From Macrostomum hystrix (lineage: Eukaryota; Platyhelminthes; Macrostomidae), in NCBI GenBank assembly GCA_950097015.1, contig CATNEN010000031.1, forward strand, positions 2,294,001 through 2,358,000: a stretch of DNA of 64,000 nucleotides. The letters run 5' to 3'. Made by a program: the position numbers and the translations under genes. The notes under the pieces are model-generated. The model did not search any database and had not been told where the DNA came from. It was given only the letters and a program-made list of their open reading frames with translations. This document shows positions 36,399 through 47,209 of this stretch, in pieces; within the stretch, counting starts at the first letter, position 1; each line of letters begins with the position of its first letter.

Positions 36399-37034
36399 AT
36401 GCCCTGTCCGCAGCAGCGGGACCAGCAACTGTCGCAGTCATCCCAGCAGCTGCTGGGCATTGGCGGACATCAGCCAGCCGACCAGATCTCCAGCAGCGGT
36501 GCCCATCCAGTAGATAATGCCTGCGATTATGAGTCTGATGAAGATGAAGAAGATTGCTGCTGCTGCTGCTGCCGCTGTAGCCGTTTCTGGCAGCTGGCCG
36601 CTGTGCTGGCTCTGTGCCTGCTGAGTTTTAGCTCGGCTGCGCTCATCTACAAGACTGTCTGGCTAGCGCAGCGCAGCAAACTGACCATTCTGCTGTGCTA
36701 CTTTGGCGGCCACACGGCTATCAGCTTTGTGGCAGTCATCATTGATCGATGCTTAAAATCGGCGGCCAACTGTCGACGACGGGACGAGGACGTGAACCAG
36801 TGGCGGCGACAGCCATGGCGTCGGTGGCGGAGTGGCGAAGTTCGCCAACGCCCGCGTCGAGTTGGTGACGCCTCTCTGCACCTGCTATCTTTCTTCGGTG
36901 GCGTTCTAGGCACCCTGATTGGCATGCTGTGCTGCTGCCACAAGCTGCGTCAACTGTCATTCATCTCCGTCACCCTGCTCCTGGTGCCGCTCAACGCCTA
37001 TTGGCTGCTGTTGGCTGTGCTTGTGTACACCTGA
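36399..37034 (+). CDS. DUF1294-like multi-pass membrane protein
   Basis: A 211-residue single-exon protein. The N-terminus is Gln/Ser-rich (1-40), then acidic (YESDEDEED), then a run of six cysteines (53-58). Predicted membrane segments are about 63-88, 95-117, 158-178 and 186-210. The match to DUF1294 is the block LHLLSFFGGVLGTLIGMLCC followed by CHKLRQLSF (160-188), preceded by a basic loop and an earlier FVAVIIDRCLKSAA that fits the family's first conserved stretch. The function of the family is unknown. DUF1294 is best known from bacteria, but the acceptor before the ATG and the insertion of an Arg-rich loop speak for a resident eukaryotic gene. The Cys run is coded by TGC repeats and could be palmitoylated. 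Confidence 0.75.
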   Translation: MPCPQQRDQQLSQSSQQLLGIGGHQPADQISSSGAHPVDNACDYESDEDEEDCCCCCCRCSRFWQLAAVLALCLLSFSSAALIYKTVWLAQRSKLTILLCYFGGHTAISFVAVIIDRCLKSAANCRRRDEDVNQWRRQPWRRWRSGEVRQRPRRVGDASLHLLSFFGGVLGTLIGMLCCCHKLRQLSFISVTLLLVPLNAYWLLLAVLVYT

Positions 37035-37169
37035 TTTTCCTCAAGAGAGTTTTTGTGCTTAAAAGTTGACCACTCTTGACAGTAGGAAGGCCAGGCTATT
37101 TTCCCCTGGGGAAAAACCGCGGGTATATTTTAAATACCCACTGCCTACTTCACGACAGCTCCCAAAAAC

Positions 37170-37475
37170 GAATGACTGATTTTCGTCAAAATGGGTCAAA
37201 ATTTTCCGCCTCAGCATCGACGTCAGCATCGTCAAGATATTCAGCGATTCTTGTCGAAGACCCTGGTGACAAGGACAGCTGACATTGCTCTGTATGAACC
37301 TCTATGGCAAAACCATATCGGTTCAGCAATATAATATAATCAGCAATAATAGCCATAATGGTTTCATTATGACATTTCGTGAGCTGGGAAATGTTGCCTA
37401 CATTCGTGCTTTTTGCCACCAGACACCCGACGAGAATCGTTGAAAATCTCGACGATGCCGATGTTTTGTAATTCC
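37170..37475. repeat. Inverted pair of a dispersed repeat (possible MITE)
   Basis: The stretch around 37223-37256 ('atcgtcaagatattcagcga' and on) is repeated in inverted orientation at 37425-37461, with about 26 of 30 matches. The inner side of the right copy ('tttttgccacc...') matches the inner side of the copy at 9069-9145. I see no clear target-site duplication. Confidence 0.5.
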
Positions 37476-37479
37476 CGTG

Positions 37480-38130
37480 TTCTGGCTTTTTATGCCGATT
37501 GGCAGAATATTTCAGGTGATACAGAAAAAAGGAAATGCGGCCATTTAAACTACCCTCCGTGGTATTTCCCTGTTAAGACTGAAAATGGGAAGTCACTCGA
37601 TTGTACATTATTTTTATGACAATTTATCGAACATTTTCTAAATGTATATTAAAAGCGTTTCAGTGCAGTGCTTTGCACTACAAGAGTTTTTATTCTAGAT
37701 TGTCTTGATTTCTAGATATTTTTAGATTTGCACTGTAATGTGAGCGCTGTTTTGAATGCGCGCTTTTCACTCTACTTACGAGTATATTGAGTAGAGTGGA
37801 AAACATTTTACGTATTTGATAAAAGTTATAGTTAAAAAATATGATGTGCTGTTAACGTAACACCTGTAACGTTACCTGCTAAATCGCAGCCTAATTCTGT
37901 TCCCGGCTTATAAATCGGCTTTTTTATCGCAAGCTTTTATTTTCTTTTATTAAATAATTTACTCTACTATGTGATCATCAGTGAGTTTATTTTTTTCCAA
38001 ACTATAAATTCTGTTCGTCGCATTGTTCAACATAGCTTCTTCCATTCGTCTTTTATTTTGATAATCAGCATACTAAAATGAGAAAAAAATTACTTGTATG
38101 GCTTGACAAATAAATTTTCATCATCAGTGG
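37480..38130. other. Intergenic; one hairpin
   Basis: AT-rich. At about 37766-37806 'ttttcactctact' and 'agtagagtggaaaa' can pair around a 12-nt loop. No gene is recognised. Confidence 0.4.
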
Positions 38131-38134
38131 CTCA

Positions 38135-38845
38135 CAAAGAGAATCCTGCATTGATGGCTTGACGAGGGGAATGCCCGTATTGATGGTTTGATGAGGGAAT
38201 CCCCGTATTGATGGCTTGGTGAGGGGAATCCCTGTATTGATGTTTTGATGAGGGGAATCACTGTATTGATGGTTTGATTAGAGGAATGCCCGTATTGATG
38301 GTTTGATGAGGGAATCCCTGCATTAATGGTTTGATAATGGGAATCCCCGTATTGATGACTTGATGAGGGAATCCCCTTATTGATGGTTTGATGAGGGGAA
38401 TCCCCATATTGATGGTTTGATCAGGGAATCCCCGTATTGATGGCTTGACGAGGAGAATCCCTGCATTAATGGGAATCCCCGTATTGATGACTTGATGAGG
38501 GAATCCCCGTATTGATGGTTTGATGAGGGAATCCCTGCATTAATGGTTTGATAATGGGAATCCTCGTATTGATGACTTGATGAGGGAATCCCCGTATTGA
38601 TGGTTTGATGAGGGAATCCCTGCATTAATGGTTTGATAATGGGAATCCTCGTATTGATGACTTGATGAGGGAATCCCCGTATTGATGGTTTGATGAGGGA
38701 ATCCCTGCATTAATGGTTTGATAATGGGAATCCCCGCGTTGATGGCTTGATGAGAAGAATCCCTGTATTGATAGTTATAGTTTTTTAGAGGATTCTCCGC
38801 ATTGATGGCTTGATGAGGGAAGAAATTCCGCTTAAATGGCTTGTC
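38135..38845. repeat. Minisatellite, ~29-31-bp unit, ~24 copies
   Basis: Units of the form 'gaatccccgtattgatggtt' plus 'tgatgaggg'. Two-unit blocks containing 'ctgcattaatggtttgataat' recur at regular spacing, indicating higher-order duplication around 38460-38730. Confidence 0.92.
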
Positions 38846-40085
38846 GCGGTCAACCTGCTGTCCGAAAGTCATGGCAAAGTCACAGACTAGCGAAAGGTAT
38901 TATAATTCACATGTAGGGAGGTACATGCACATTTCAGAAGGCCCTGCATGCATAGAATAAAGTCCAAGGTATTAGAATAACTTTATGAGGAAAAGCGGGA
39001 TTAAAAAATGGCAATGCGAGGCATCACTCTGGGGGATTAAAGGAATCTGGTAGGCTGCCCAGCCTATATTAGATTTTTGTGCACTCTAATCTTAAATTTC
39101 TTGGAGTCTGCTGTGGTCGAAGACTTGGTCGTCGGGCATCAAGACCTCCTGGGTGGGGGGACAAATATCCTCTCCACACCCGATATTTCCCCAATAGATC
39201 CGGCATCAGGCTTCCACTCCCCTCACTCCCAGCTGCACTAATCGATGCCGAATTCTCGTCTCGTTCTCGCATTGGGACTTTAATTGGGAACTGCTGCGGT
39301 GGGGCGGGCGCCGGTGCCGGATCAAACTCCATTCAGTCGATGGCCGCGTGCTGAGGCTGGTCGCTAATAGCGCTTGCTCCATCACGCACTCCCCCCGGCC
39401 CGAGATGCTGATCTGCCCAATCCCGAATGCGGGCGCACGGCTGGCTGGCATTAAAACAAGGCTTGCCCTCCCTCACCCCGCCCGCCCGCTGTGTTTGCCC
39501 AGGCCAGACAGCCGCTCTCATGCATTTTCTATTATTGATTCTCCCCAAAAGCAAACCGTGCAGCCTCCCTTCCTGGTTGCCATGCTTCTCTGCTCTCGCC
39601 CCCCTCGCATGCTAATCCACTGCGCCCATCTCCAACTGACTATTTCTTTCTCTGATAAGCCGAAGATACATAGGGTCTCAGCTCTAGAGAGAGGTGTGAA
39701 ACCAATCTCCTTCTAAAGGTAGGAAAAAAATACAGACCATTCGGTTTGGAGCGTGCAGAAGTGGCCGCCTGCCGAGGGCAACGACTGCTGTTTGGCGGGG
39801 CATGCACTGCAGGTAGTTTTACTTGCTGGGGCCGCTGTAAGTCCTATAAGTTCTGGCTATTGCTCTCTCACTCTGAAAATCCCAACCTTAATCCCACAGA
39901 CGGCGCCTCTTCCCCAATGCCCCATTCTCTCTCTCTCGCTGCCTCCCTACCACAAACCCTAGCGATTCTCCACCTCCCTCCCTCCACCAAAACACTTGCG
40001 GGCCGCCCGGAGTGGCTTAAAATACGCGGCTGCAGGAAGGCCGCCACAAAAGTGGCCAGCGCTAGAGAACTGAGCGGAGCTGGGC
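38846..40085. other. Intergenic, partly GC-rich
   Basis: GC-rich from about 39070. The open frames on both strands do not resemble known proteins. It may contain 5' sequences of the small ORF at 40086. Confidence 0.4.
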
Positions 40086-40316
40086 ATGGCTGGCAGCAGG
40101 CACGTCTGCTGCTTCTTGTTCGGCATCTCCATCCTGCTTACCGGCACCTCCATGACAATGTTCCTCTACCTGCTGTGGGCTGGCTCAACGCTCAACTGGG
40201 ACAGCGGCGGTGGCGGCTCCCTGCTGTCTGCCAGGGATGCCGACAGGCTCCGGATGCTCAGCGAGATCCGCGCACTGCAGCGCGATGATGCCGTGCTGAA
40301 CCGTGTCAGGCTGTGA
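40086..40316 (+). CDS. Possible small single-pass membrane protein
   Basis: An open frame of 76 residues starting MAGSRHVCCFLFGISILLTG and continuing into a second hydrophobic stretch (TSMTMFLYLLWAG), i.e. one or two membrane segments within about 8-33. A Gly/Ser linker and a charged helical tail (DADRLRMLSEIRALQRDD) follow. Codon use resembles that of the real genes here. I do not recognise a family. It could be a complete small protein or an exon. Unlike the other genes, no strong acceptor precedes the ATG. The last codons overlap the start of a 47-bp array. Confidence 0.45.
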   Translation: MAGSRHVCCFLFGISILLTGTSMTMFLYLLWAGSTLNWDSGGGGSLLSARDADRLRMLSEIRALQRDDAVLNRVRL

Positions 40317-40655
40317 TCCTGGCAGGCCGCTGGCTGTGCGAGTGCCTCGTCCAGGCTGTGAGATCCTGGTATGCAGCTGGCTGTGCGAGTGCCTCAGTCA
40401 TGCTGTGAGATCCTGGTATGCAGCTGGCTGTGCGAGTGCCTCAGTCAGGCTGTGAGATCCTGGTATGCAGCTGGCTGTGCGAGTGCCTCAGTCAGGCTGT
40501 GAGATCCTGGTATGCAGCTGGCTGTGCGAGTGCCTCATCCAGGCTGTGAGATCCTGGTATGCAGCTGGCTGTGCGAGTGCCTCAGTCATGCTGTGAGATC
40601 CTGGTATGCAGCTGGCTGTGCGAGTGCCTCATCCAGGCTGTGCGAATGCCTCATC
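40300..40655 (+). repeat. Minisatellite, 47-bp unit, ~7 copies
   Basis: Units contain 'caggctgtgagatcctggta' and 'ctggctgtgcgagtgcctc'. The first, diverged unit overlaps the stop codon of the small ORF (GTCAGGCTGTGATCCTGG), so the array seems to have been seeded by that sequence. Confidence 0.93.
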
Positions 40656-40714
40656 CATATTACGCGAATCTCAACTAGGCATTTAGACTCAGCCAAAGGC
40701 AAAGCAGCTGTTGA

Positions 40715-41190
40715 ATGTGCCACTCCTGACTCCAGTGTTCTCCTGTCAGCTGCAGAATGTGCTGCTACCGACTCCAGTGTTCTGCTGTCAGCTGCAGAAT
40801 GTGCTGCTACCGACTCCAGTGTTCTCCTGTCAGCTGCAGAATGTGCTGCTACCGACTCCAGTGTTCTCCTGTCAGCTGCAGAATGTGCTGCTACTGACTA
40901 CAGTGTTCTCCTATCAGCTGCAGAATGTGCTGCTACTGACACCAGTGTTCTCCTATCAGCTGCAGAATGTGCTGCTACTGACTCCAGTGTTCTCCTGTCA
41001 GCTGCAGAATGTGCTGCTACTGACACCAGTGTTCTCCTATCAGCTGCAGAATGTGCTGCTACTGACTCCAGTGTTCTCCTGTCAGCTGCAGAATGTGCTG
41101 CTACTGACTCCAGTGTTCTCCTGTCAGCTGCAGAATGTGCTGCTACTGACTCCAGTGTTCTCCTGTCAGCTGCAGAATGTGCTGCTACTA
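40715..41190. repeat. Minisatellite, 42-bp unit, ~11 copies
   Basis: Units contain 'ctgcagaatgtgctgctact' and 'gactccagtgttctcctgtc'. 42 is divisible by three, so two plus-strand frames remain open for over 200 codons; these are artefacts. Confidence 0.95.
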
Positions 41191-41649
41191 AACGGCAGAT
41201 TGACTAGTCACCTTTTGTTAATTTCCTTTGCGATGCAATACACATACTTATACCTCTATGCTTTTACAATTTGTTGGTGCAGTTTTGTGTCTCCAAACTT
41301 CGTTGTAAGTGATCTCTCAGATCTCAGATCAATTGGTGATCGCCGATCTAAATTTATCTTAACTGAATTTTCCACTTGCCTCACTAGCCTACTATCAGTA
41401 GGACACTGAGTAAAATTACAGATATGTTTAAAAATGACTGAAAACGCAAACCTATAATACGTGTCAGCTCACCAGCAGAACTGAACTGCCACAGTCAATC
41501 ACTGGACAAAATCATCTGAGTTCACCAAACCAAAATCATTTAAACCTGTCACTCGTTCGTGATTTACTCTCCCTCTTTGTTCTTAATGTGTATATAGGCC
41601 CCTATATGTGTATATGTGTATATTCTCCCCTTCTCACATTCGTCAATAT
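41191..41649. other. Intergenic, nothing recognised
   Basis: About 460 bases of mixed composition between two arrays. No feature is seen. Confidence 0.4.
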
Positions 41650-42570
41650 TATCCGTATCTCTATTCTCCTATTCTCTCATTCCTCCATATTCTTCCTGTA
41701 TCTCCATTCTCCCATCTCTCATTCCTCCATATTCTCCCTGTATCTCCATTCTCCTATTCTCTCATTCCTCCATATTCTCCCTGTATCCCTATTCTCCCAT
41801 TCTCTCATTCCTCTATATTCTTCCTGTATCTCCATTCTCCTATTCTCTCATTCCTCCATATTCTTACTGTATCCCTAATCTCCCATTCTCTCATTCCTCT
41901 ATATTCTTACTGTATCCCTAATCTCCCATTCTCTCATTCCTCTATATTCTTCCTGTATCACCATTCTCGTATTCTCTCATTCCTCCATATTCTCCCTGTA
42001 TCCCTAATCTCCCATTCTCTCATTCCTCCATATTCTTCCTGTATCCCTAATCTCCCATTCTCTCATTCCTCCATATTCTTCCTGTATCCCAAATCTCCCA
42101 TTCTCTCATTCCTCCATATTCTTTCTGTATCACCATTCTCGTATTCTCTCATTCCTCCATATTCTTCCTGTATCCCTATTCTCCTATTCTCTCATTCCTC
42201 CATATTCTTCCTGTATCCCTAATCTCCCATTCTCTCATTCCTCTATATTCTTCCTGTATCCCTAATCTCCCATTCTCTCATTCCTCTATATTCTTCCTGT
42301 ATCCCTATTCTCCCATTCTCTCATTCCTCCATATTCTTCCTGTATCCCTATTCTCCCATTCTCTCATTCCTCTATATTCTTCCTGTATCCCTATTCTCCC
42401 ATTCTCTCATTCCTCTATATTCTTCCTGTATCCCTAATCTCCCATTCTCTCATTCCTCCATATTCTTCCTGTATCCCTATTCTCCCATTCTCTCATTCCT
42501 CCATATTCTTTCTGTATCCCTATTCTCCCATTCTCTCATTCCTCCATATTCTTTCTGTATCACCATTCTC
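41650..42570. repeat. Minisatellite, 43-bp unit, ~21 copies
   Basis: Units contain 'ctcccattctctcattcctc' and 'catattcttcctgtatccct'. Variant combinations such as 'caccattctcgta' recur at irregular spacing. Confidence 0.95.
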
Positions 42571-42579
42571 GTATTTTTG

Positions 42580-44200
42580 CTTCTTCTAAGGATTTAAAAT
42601 TCTTTATTCTCATTTCTCATTTTATTCTCATTTCTCATTCTATTCTCATTTCGACATTTGCCAATTGATGGCCGAATTTTTTTCGTGAAAATATTGGGCA
42701 AATTATGAAGTCAAATACAAAAACCAAATTTGTTTTTATCTAGTTCAGTTACAACAAAAAATCAATTATGCGTGAAACAGTTCTGTTCATTATATTTTGT
42801 TTGGAAGAACTGCAAATTTTCGCAAAAGCAATTACGGTGGATAAGGGAAGGGAGACGCTCAAAGACAGGCGGCAGCAAATGATAGTCCCACCTGCCCAAC
42901 AGTCACAGCTTGGACTGGCGGGAAACTATCATTCGACACCCTGGGGAATGCGCCAGATTTGAATAGGAGAGTTTGAGTAGCTCCTACTGCATCTAGCCAT
43001 CCCGCTGTCTTGATTGCTCACACGTTGAACAGCAGGCACTGCTTACCTCTGACAACTGGGCCTTGGCTGTGGACTCCGCCGCATTCCTGGCCGAATCCAA
43101 CTCCGCGCTCCCGGCAGATGCCCAACAAGCCGGCCCGGGCTCCGCCAATTTAAGCTCTGATCCCGGAGGAGGGGGTGGGTGAGAGTGCCAACGCAGCACG
43201 CAACAGCTGCTGCCAGGGACCCTTCTCACACTGCTGCCCTGCCCTCCCTACCTGAAAGTGGAGTCAGCAGTCAGCTAAACCCCCCCCTTGGACTGGCGAC
43301 TCCGCACCATATTCCCGAAAATACAGCCGATCCCAATCGAACCAATTCATTCCCTTCCCCCTCTGTTTCCTTGAATTCAATTCATTTCTTATTTTTCAAA
43401 TGCGGCTCACATTAAACTGGCTATAGGGGTAGGGCGCGCTTGCTTTCTCTGTCTCGCTACTGGCAGCTTAACAAAGTGAAGCCGTCTGCTTCTGCGGAGG
43501 GTGGGGTGGTTCTTGTTAAAAAAAGTTGCGGGGCGAGAACCAGATGGTGACAACAATGCGAGGGACCACCCCCTCGTGTGGGTTAATATACTAAGGCTCA
43601 TTGCGTGGGGACCATTTGTCTCCTCTCTGTGCCGTGTTTTCTCCCCCTCCGTCTCGTATTTGCAATCCCCAGCTGGAGTATGTGTGGCAGTGGGAGCATT
43701 GCAACGAACCTCCCTCACGCGAAAAAGCAACGGGCTTATTAGCAAAGACTAAATATATGGCCCACTCTAACTTTGCTGGAGCAGCGGTATAACAGACTGA
43801 GAAGGGGGGCTGATTCACGAGACATGCTGCAGTCAACTATGGACAGCCAGTTCGGTGTTCGAACTGCATAGCATGACAGCCCACTTGAGCCATTGTTGAG
43901 CTAGCTGCTGGCCTCTCACCTTAGCCCCTTCTCAATCGCCACTTCTCATTGCCTTCTGTCCTGCTGGCCTTGAGCTGACTTCACATACGCTATAGTTGAA
44001 GCTCTATTTGACATTCTGTCGTCTTACTGCTAGCTTCTCTCACTGCTGTGTACCGTAGAGAGGAAATTCTCGCTAAGTTTATTTTCAAAATTTCTTTTGC
44101 TTCTGTTGCTATGCCCACGCTTTTGTCGTGACCGTTACTAGCCTATAAAATATACTGTAGTATGAGATCAAAGCTTCGATTTTTTTGTAATTATTGCAAA
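42580..44200. other. Intergenic; one doubtful exon
   Basis: On the minus strand, 43156-43047 is flanked by a possible acceptor ('ccgggatcag|') and a good GTAAGC donor, and reads as an Ala/Glu-rich helix. With no homology or neighbouring exon to support it, I do not call it a gene. The rest shows nothing. Confidence 0.35.
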
Positions 44201-44204
44201 CCTA

Positions 44205-45695
44205 TGGTCAGCGGGTGTCAGTATGGACTGTGGGTGTCAGTATGGTCAGCGGGTGTCAGTATGGACTGTGGGTGTCAGTATGGACTGTGGGTGTCAGTAG
44301 ATATAGTGAGTGTCAGTATGGGCAGCGGGTGTCAGTATGGACAGTGGGTGTCAGTAGATATAGTGGGTGTCAGTAGATATAGTGGGTGTCAGTAGATATA
44401 GTGGGTGTCAGTAAGGACTGTGAGTGTCAGTAGATATAGTGGGTGTCAGTATGGACAGTGGGTGTCAGTAGATATAGTGGGTGTCAGTAAGGACTGTGAG
44501 TGTCAGTAGATATAGTGGGTGTCAGTATGGACAGTGGGTGTCAGTAAGGACTGTGAGTGTCAGTAGATATAGTGGGTGTCAGTATGGACAGTGGGTGTCA
44601 GTATGGACTGTGAGTGTCAGTATGGACAGTGGGTGTCAGTAGATATAGTGGGTGTCAGTATGGACAGTGGGTGTCAGTAGATATAGTGGGTGTCAGTATG
44701 GACAGTGGGTGTCAGTATGGACTGTGAGTGTCCGTATGGACAGTGGGTGTCAGTAGATATAGTGGGTGTCAGTATGGACAGTGGGTGTCAGTAGATATAG
44801 TGGGTGTCAGTATGGACAGTGGGTGTCAGTATGGACTGTGAGTGTCCGTATGGACAGTGGGTGTCAGTAGATATAGTGGGTGTCAGTATGGACAGTGGGT
44901 GTCAGTATGGACTGTGAGTGTCAGTATGGACAGTGGGTGTCAGTAGATATAGTGGGTGTCAGTATGGACAGTGGGTGTCAGTATGGACTGTGAGTGTCCG
45001 TATGGACAGTGGGTGTCAGTAGATATAGTGGGTGTCAGTATGGACAGTGGGTGTCAGTATGGACTGTGAGTGTCAGTATGGACAGTGGGTGTCAGTAGAT
45101 ATAGTGGGTGTCAGTATGGACAGTGGGTGTCAGTATGGACAGTGGGTGTCAGTAGATATAGTGGGTGTCAGTATGGACAGTGGGTGTCAGTATGGACTGT
45201 CAGTGTCCGTATGGACAGTGGGTGTCAGTAGATATAGTGGGTGTCAGTAGATATAGTGGGTGTCAGTAGATATAGTGGGTGTCAGTAGATATAGTGGGTG
45301 TCAGTAGATATAGTGGGTGTCAGTAGATATAGTGGGTGTCAGTAGATATAGTGGGTGTCAGTAGATATAGTGGGTGTCAGTAGATATAGTGGGTGTCAGT
45401 ATGGGCAGCGGGTGTCAGTATGGGCAGCGAGTGTCAGTAGATATAGTGGGTGTCAGTAGATATAGTGGGTGTCAGTATGGGCAGCGGGTGTCAGTATGGG
45501 CAGCGGGTGTCAGTATGGGCAGCGAGTGGCAGTAGATATAGTGGGTGTCAGTAGATATAGTGGGTGTCAGTATGGGCAGCGGGTGTCAGTATGGGCAGCG
45601 AGTGTCAGTAGATATAGTGGGTGTCAGTAGATATAGTGGGTGTCAGTATGGGCAGCGGGTGTCAGTATGGGCAGCGAGTGTCAGTAGATATAGTG
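44205..45695. repeat. Minisatellite, 19-bp units of two types, ~78 copies
   Basis: Two unit types, 'gggtgtcagtagatatagt' and 'gggtgtcagtatggacagt', are mixed with 'tatggactgtga' and 'tatgggcagcg' variants. Multi-unit blocks recur across 44400-45230; the right part becomes a uniform run of the first type (45230-45390). The motif 'gatatagtg...tgtcag' is shared with the 17-bp array at 16920-17393. Confidence 0.95.
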
Positions 45696-45699
45696 TCTG

Positions 45700-46350
45700 C
45701 ATGGACAGAACTGTTTGCATTGTCTCACAAATGAGTAATAATGAGCACAAATGAACCTCATTGGGCTTGTAAGTATTTGTTAAAAACTCAGCATGCAGTA
45801 GTTTTATTAAGTTATGCAAATCATAAATTTATGCGACTATCAGTTATTTACACAGGTACACGTACTTGCTGTGTACGAGGCCGGTAAAGCAACAGCTAAA
45901 AGTGCAGTAGCGCGCGCATATAGAGCACTCAAAAATGTATTCTGCCTGCTCGTGCATGAGGAGCTGCTGCAATTGTCTGATAAACAGCGATTGAAGGACA
46001 GAAACTAGCAGCAACAAAGTATTTATAAGACTGCCAAATTTTAACAGTCAAGCTAAAAATAGTTATTTTTCATGACAAAAATGAAGCGGCGAAACAAATT
46101 AAACTGATGTAAAAATTATCGTTTGCAATGTGATAATTATTTGCAATTCAAAGTAAAATTCCGTCTACAGATAGATCAGAGCAAAGATTTGTAAGATAAT
46201 ATCATACAAGAAGATTAAGAATTCTAGGCAAATATTTTTTTGTCAGAAACACTGGATTCTGACTTCATTGGCCCTTTTTTTGAGCAGATTTTTTCCAACT
46301 CTTTTCTAAAAGTTTCTTCTTCTAAAGTTTCATTTTACCACCTCACATTC
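45700..46350. other. Spacer between arrays, nothing recognised
   Basis: AT-rich; short open frames without recognisable domains. Confidence 0.4.
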
Positions 46351-46354
46351 TCCT

Positions 46355-46660
46355 AATTAGCTAGTGCCCCACCACCTCACTCTCTCTCCATTGGCTGGCG
46401 CACCCACCACCTCACTCTCTCTCCATTGGCTGGCGCGCCCACCACCTCACTCTCTCTCCATTGGCTGGCGCACCCACCACCTCACTCTCTCTCCATTGGC
46501 TGGCGCACCCACCACCTCACTCTCTCTCCATTGGCTGGAGCACCCACCACCTCACTCTCTCTCCATTGGCTGGTGCACCCACCACCTCACTCTTTCTCCA
46601 TTGGCTGGCGCACCCACCACCTCACTCTCTCTCCATTAGCTGGCGCACCCACCACTCCAC
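46355..46660. repeat. Minisatellite, 35-bp unit, ~8-9 copies
   Basis: Units contain 'cccaccacctcactctctct' and 'ccattggctggcgca'. Three plus-strand frames are open; all are artefacts. It includes CCATTGG, the CCAAT-box core, in every unit. Confidence 0.94.
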
Positions 46661-46664
46661 TCTC

Positions 46665-47125
46665 TCCGGATTGGATTCACTGTCACACTGCCTGTGATTA
46701 GCTATCAGCAGCGCACAGTAACAGATTACTTGTGATTAAAAAGTAGAAGAGCAACTGAGAAAGCTCTCTACACAAAAATATACTATTGCGAAAAAGTACT
46801 TGTCTAATGACCAATACGGGCTCATAGTTTTGACAAATACGCTCGTACCTTTACGTTCCAAAGCACAATGGTATGACGAAAAGCAAACAATGCTATTTTG
46901 TTCTGACGCAAAATTCTATCGAGAAGATTGCATTGCAAAACAATTTAGCGAATTGAAAAAAGCACACAAAGACCAGAAAGTGTCTGGACACTGAATGCCA
47001 CAATATAACAGGTAGGTTAAGGACCGAAAATTCCTAATTTTGGTTATTGTTCTACATAATTGTTCCCGTGGCAACTAGTAAGATGCTAATGTTAAATAGT
47101 TTCGAATTATCTGTAGAGTACTCTT
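46665..47125. other. Downstream region of the p75NTR-like gene
   Basis: 3' side of the minus-strand receptor gene. No clear canonical poly(A) signal close to the stop; nothing else recognised. Confidence 0.35.
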
Positions 47126-47127
47126 GC

Positions 47128-47173
47128 TCACACCTGACACATTTCTTGCAGACTCGATTCGTCTAACAGAGGC

Positions 47174-47209
<36 letters not shown>

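Noticed and set aside
43047-43156. Minus-strand exon with a strong GTAAGC donor
   Set aside because: Ala/Glu-rich peptide with no recognisable family, no matching neighbouring exon and a weak acceptor.
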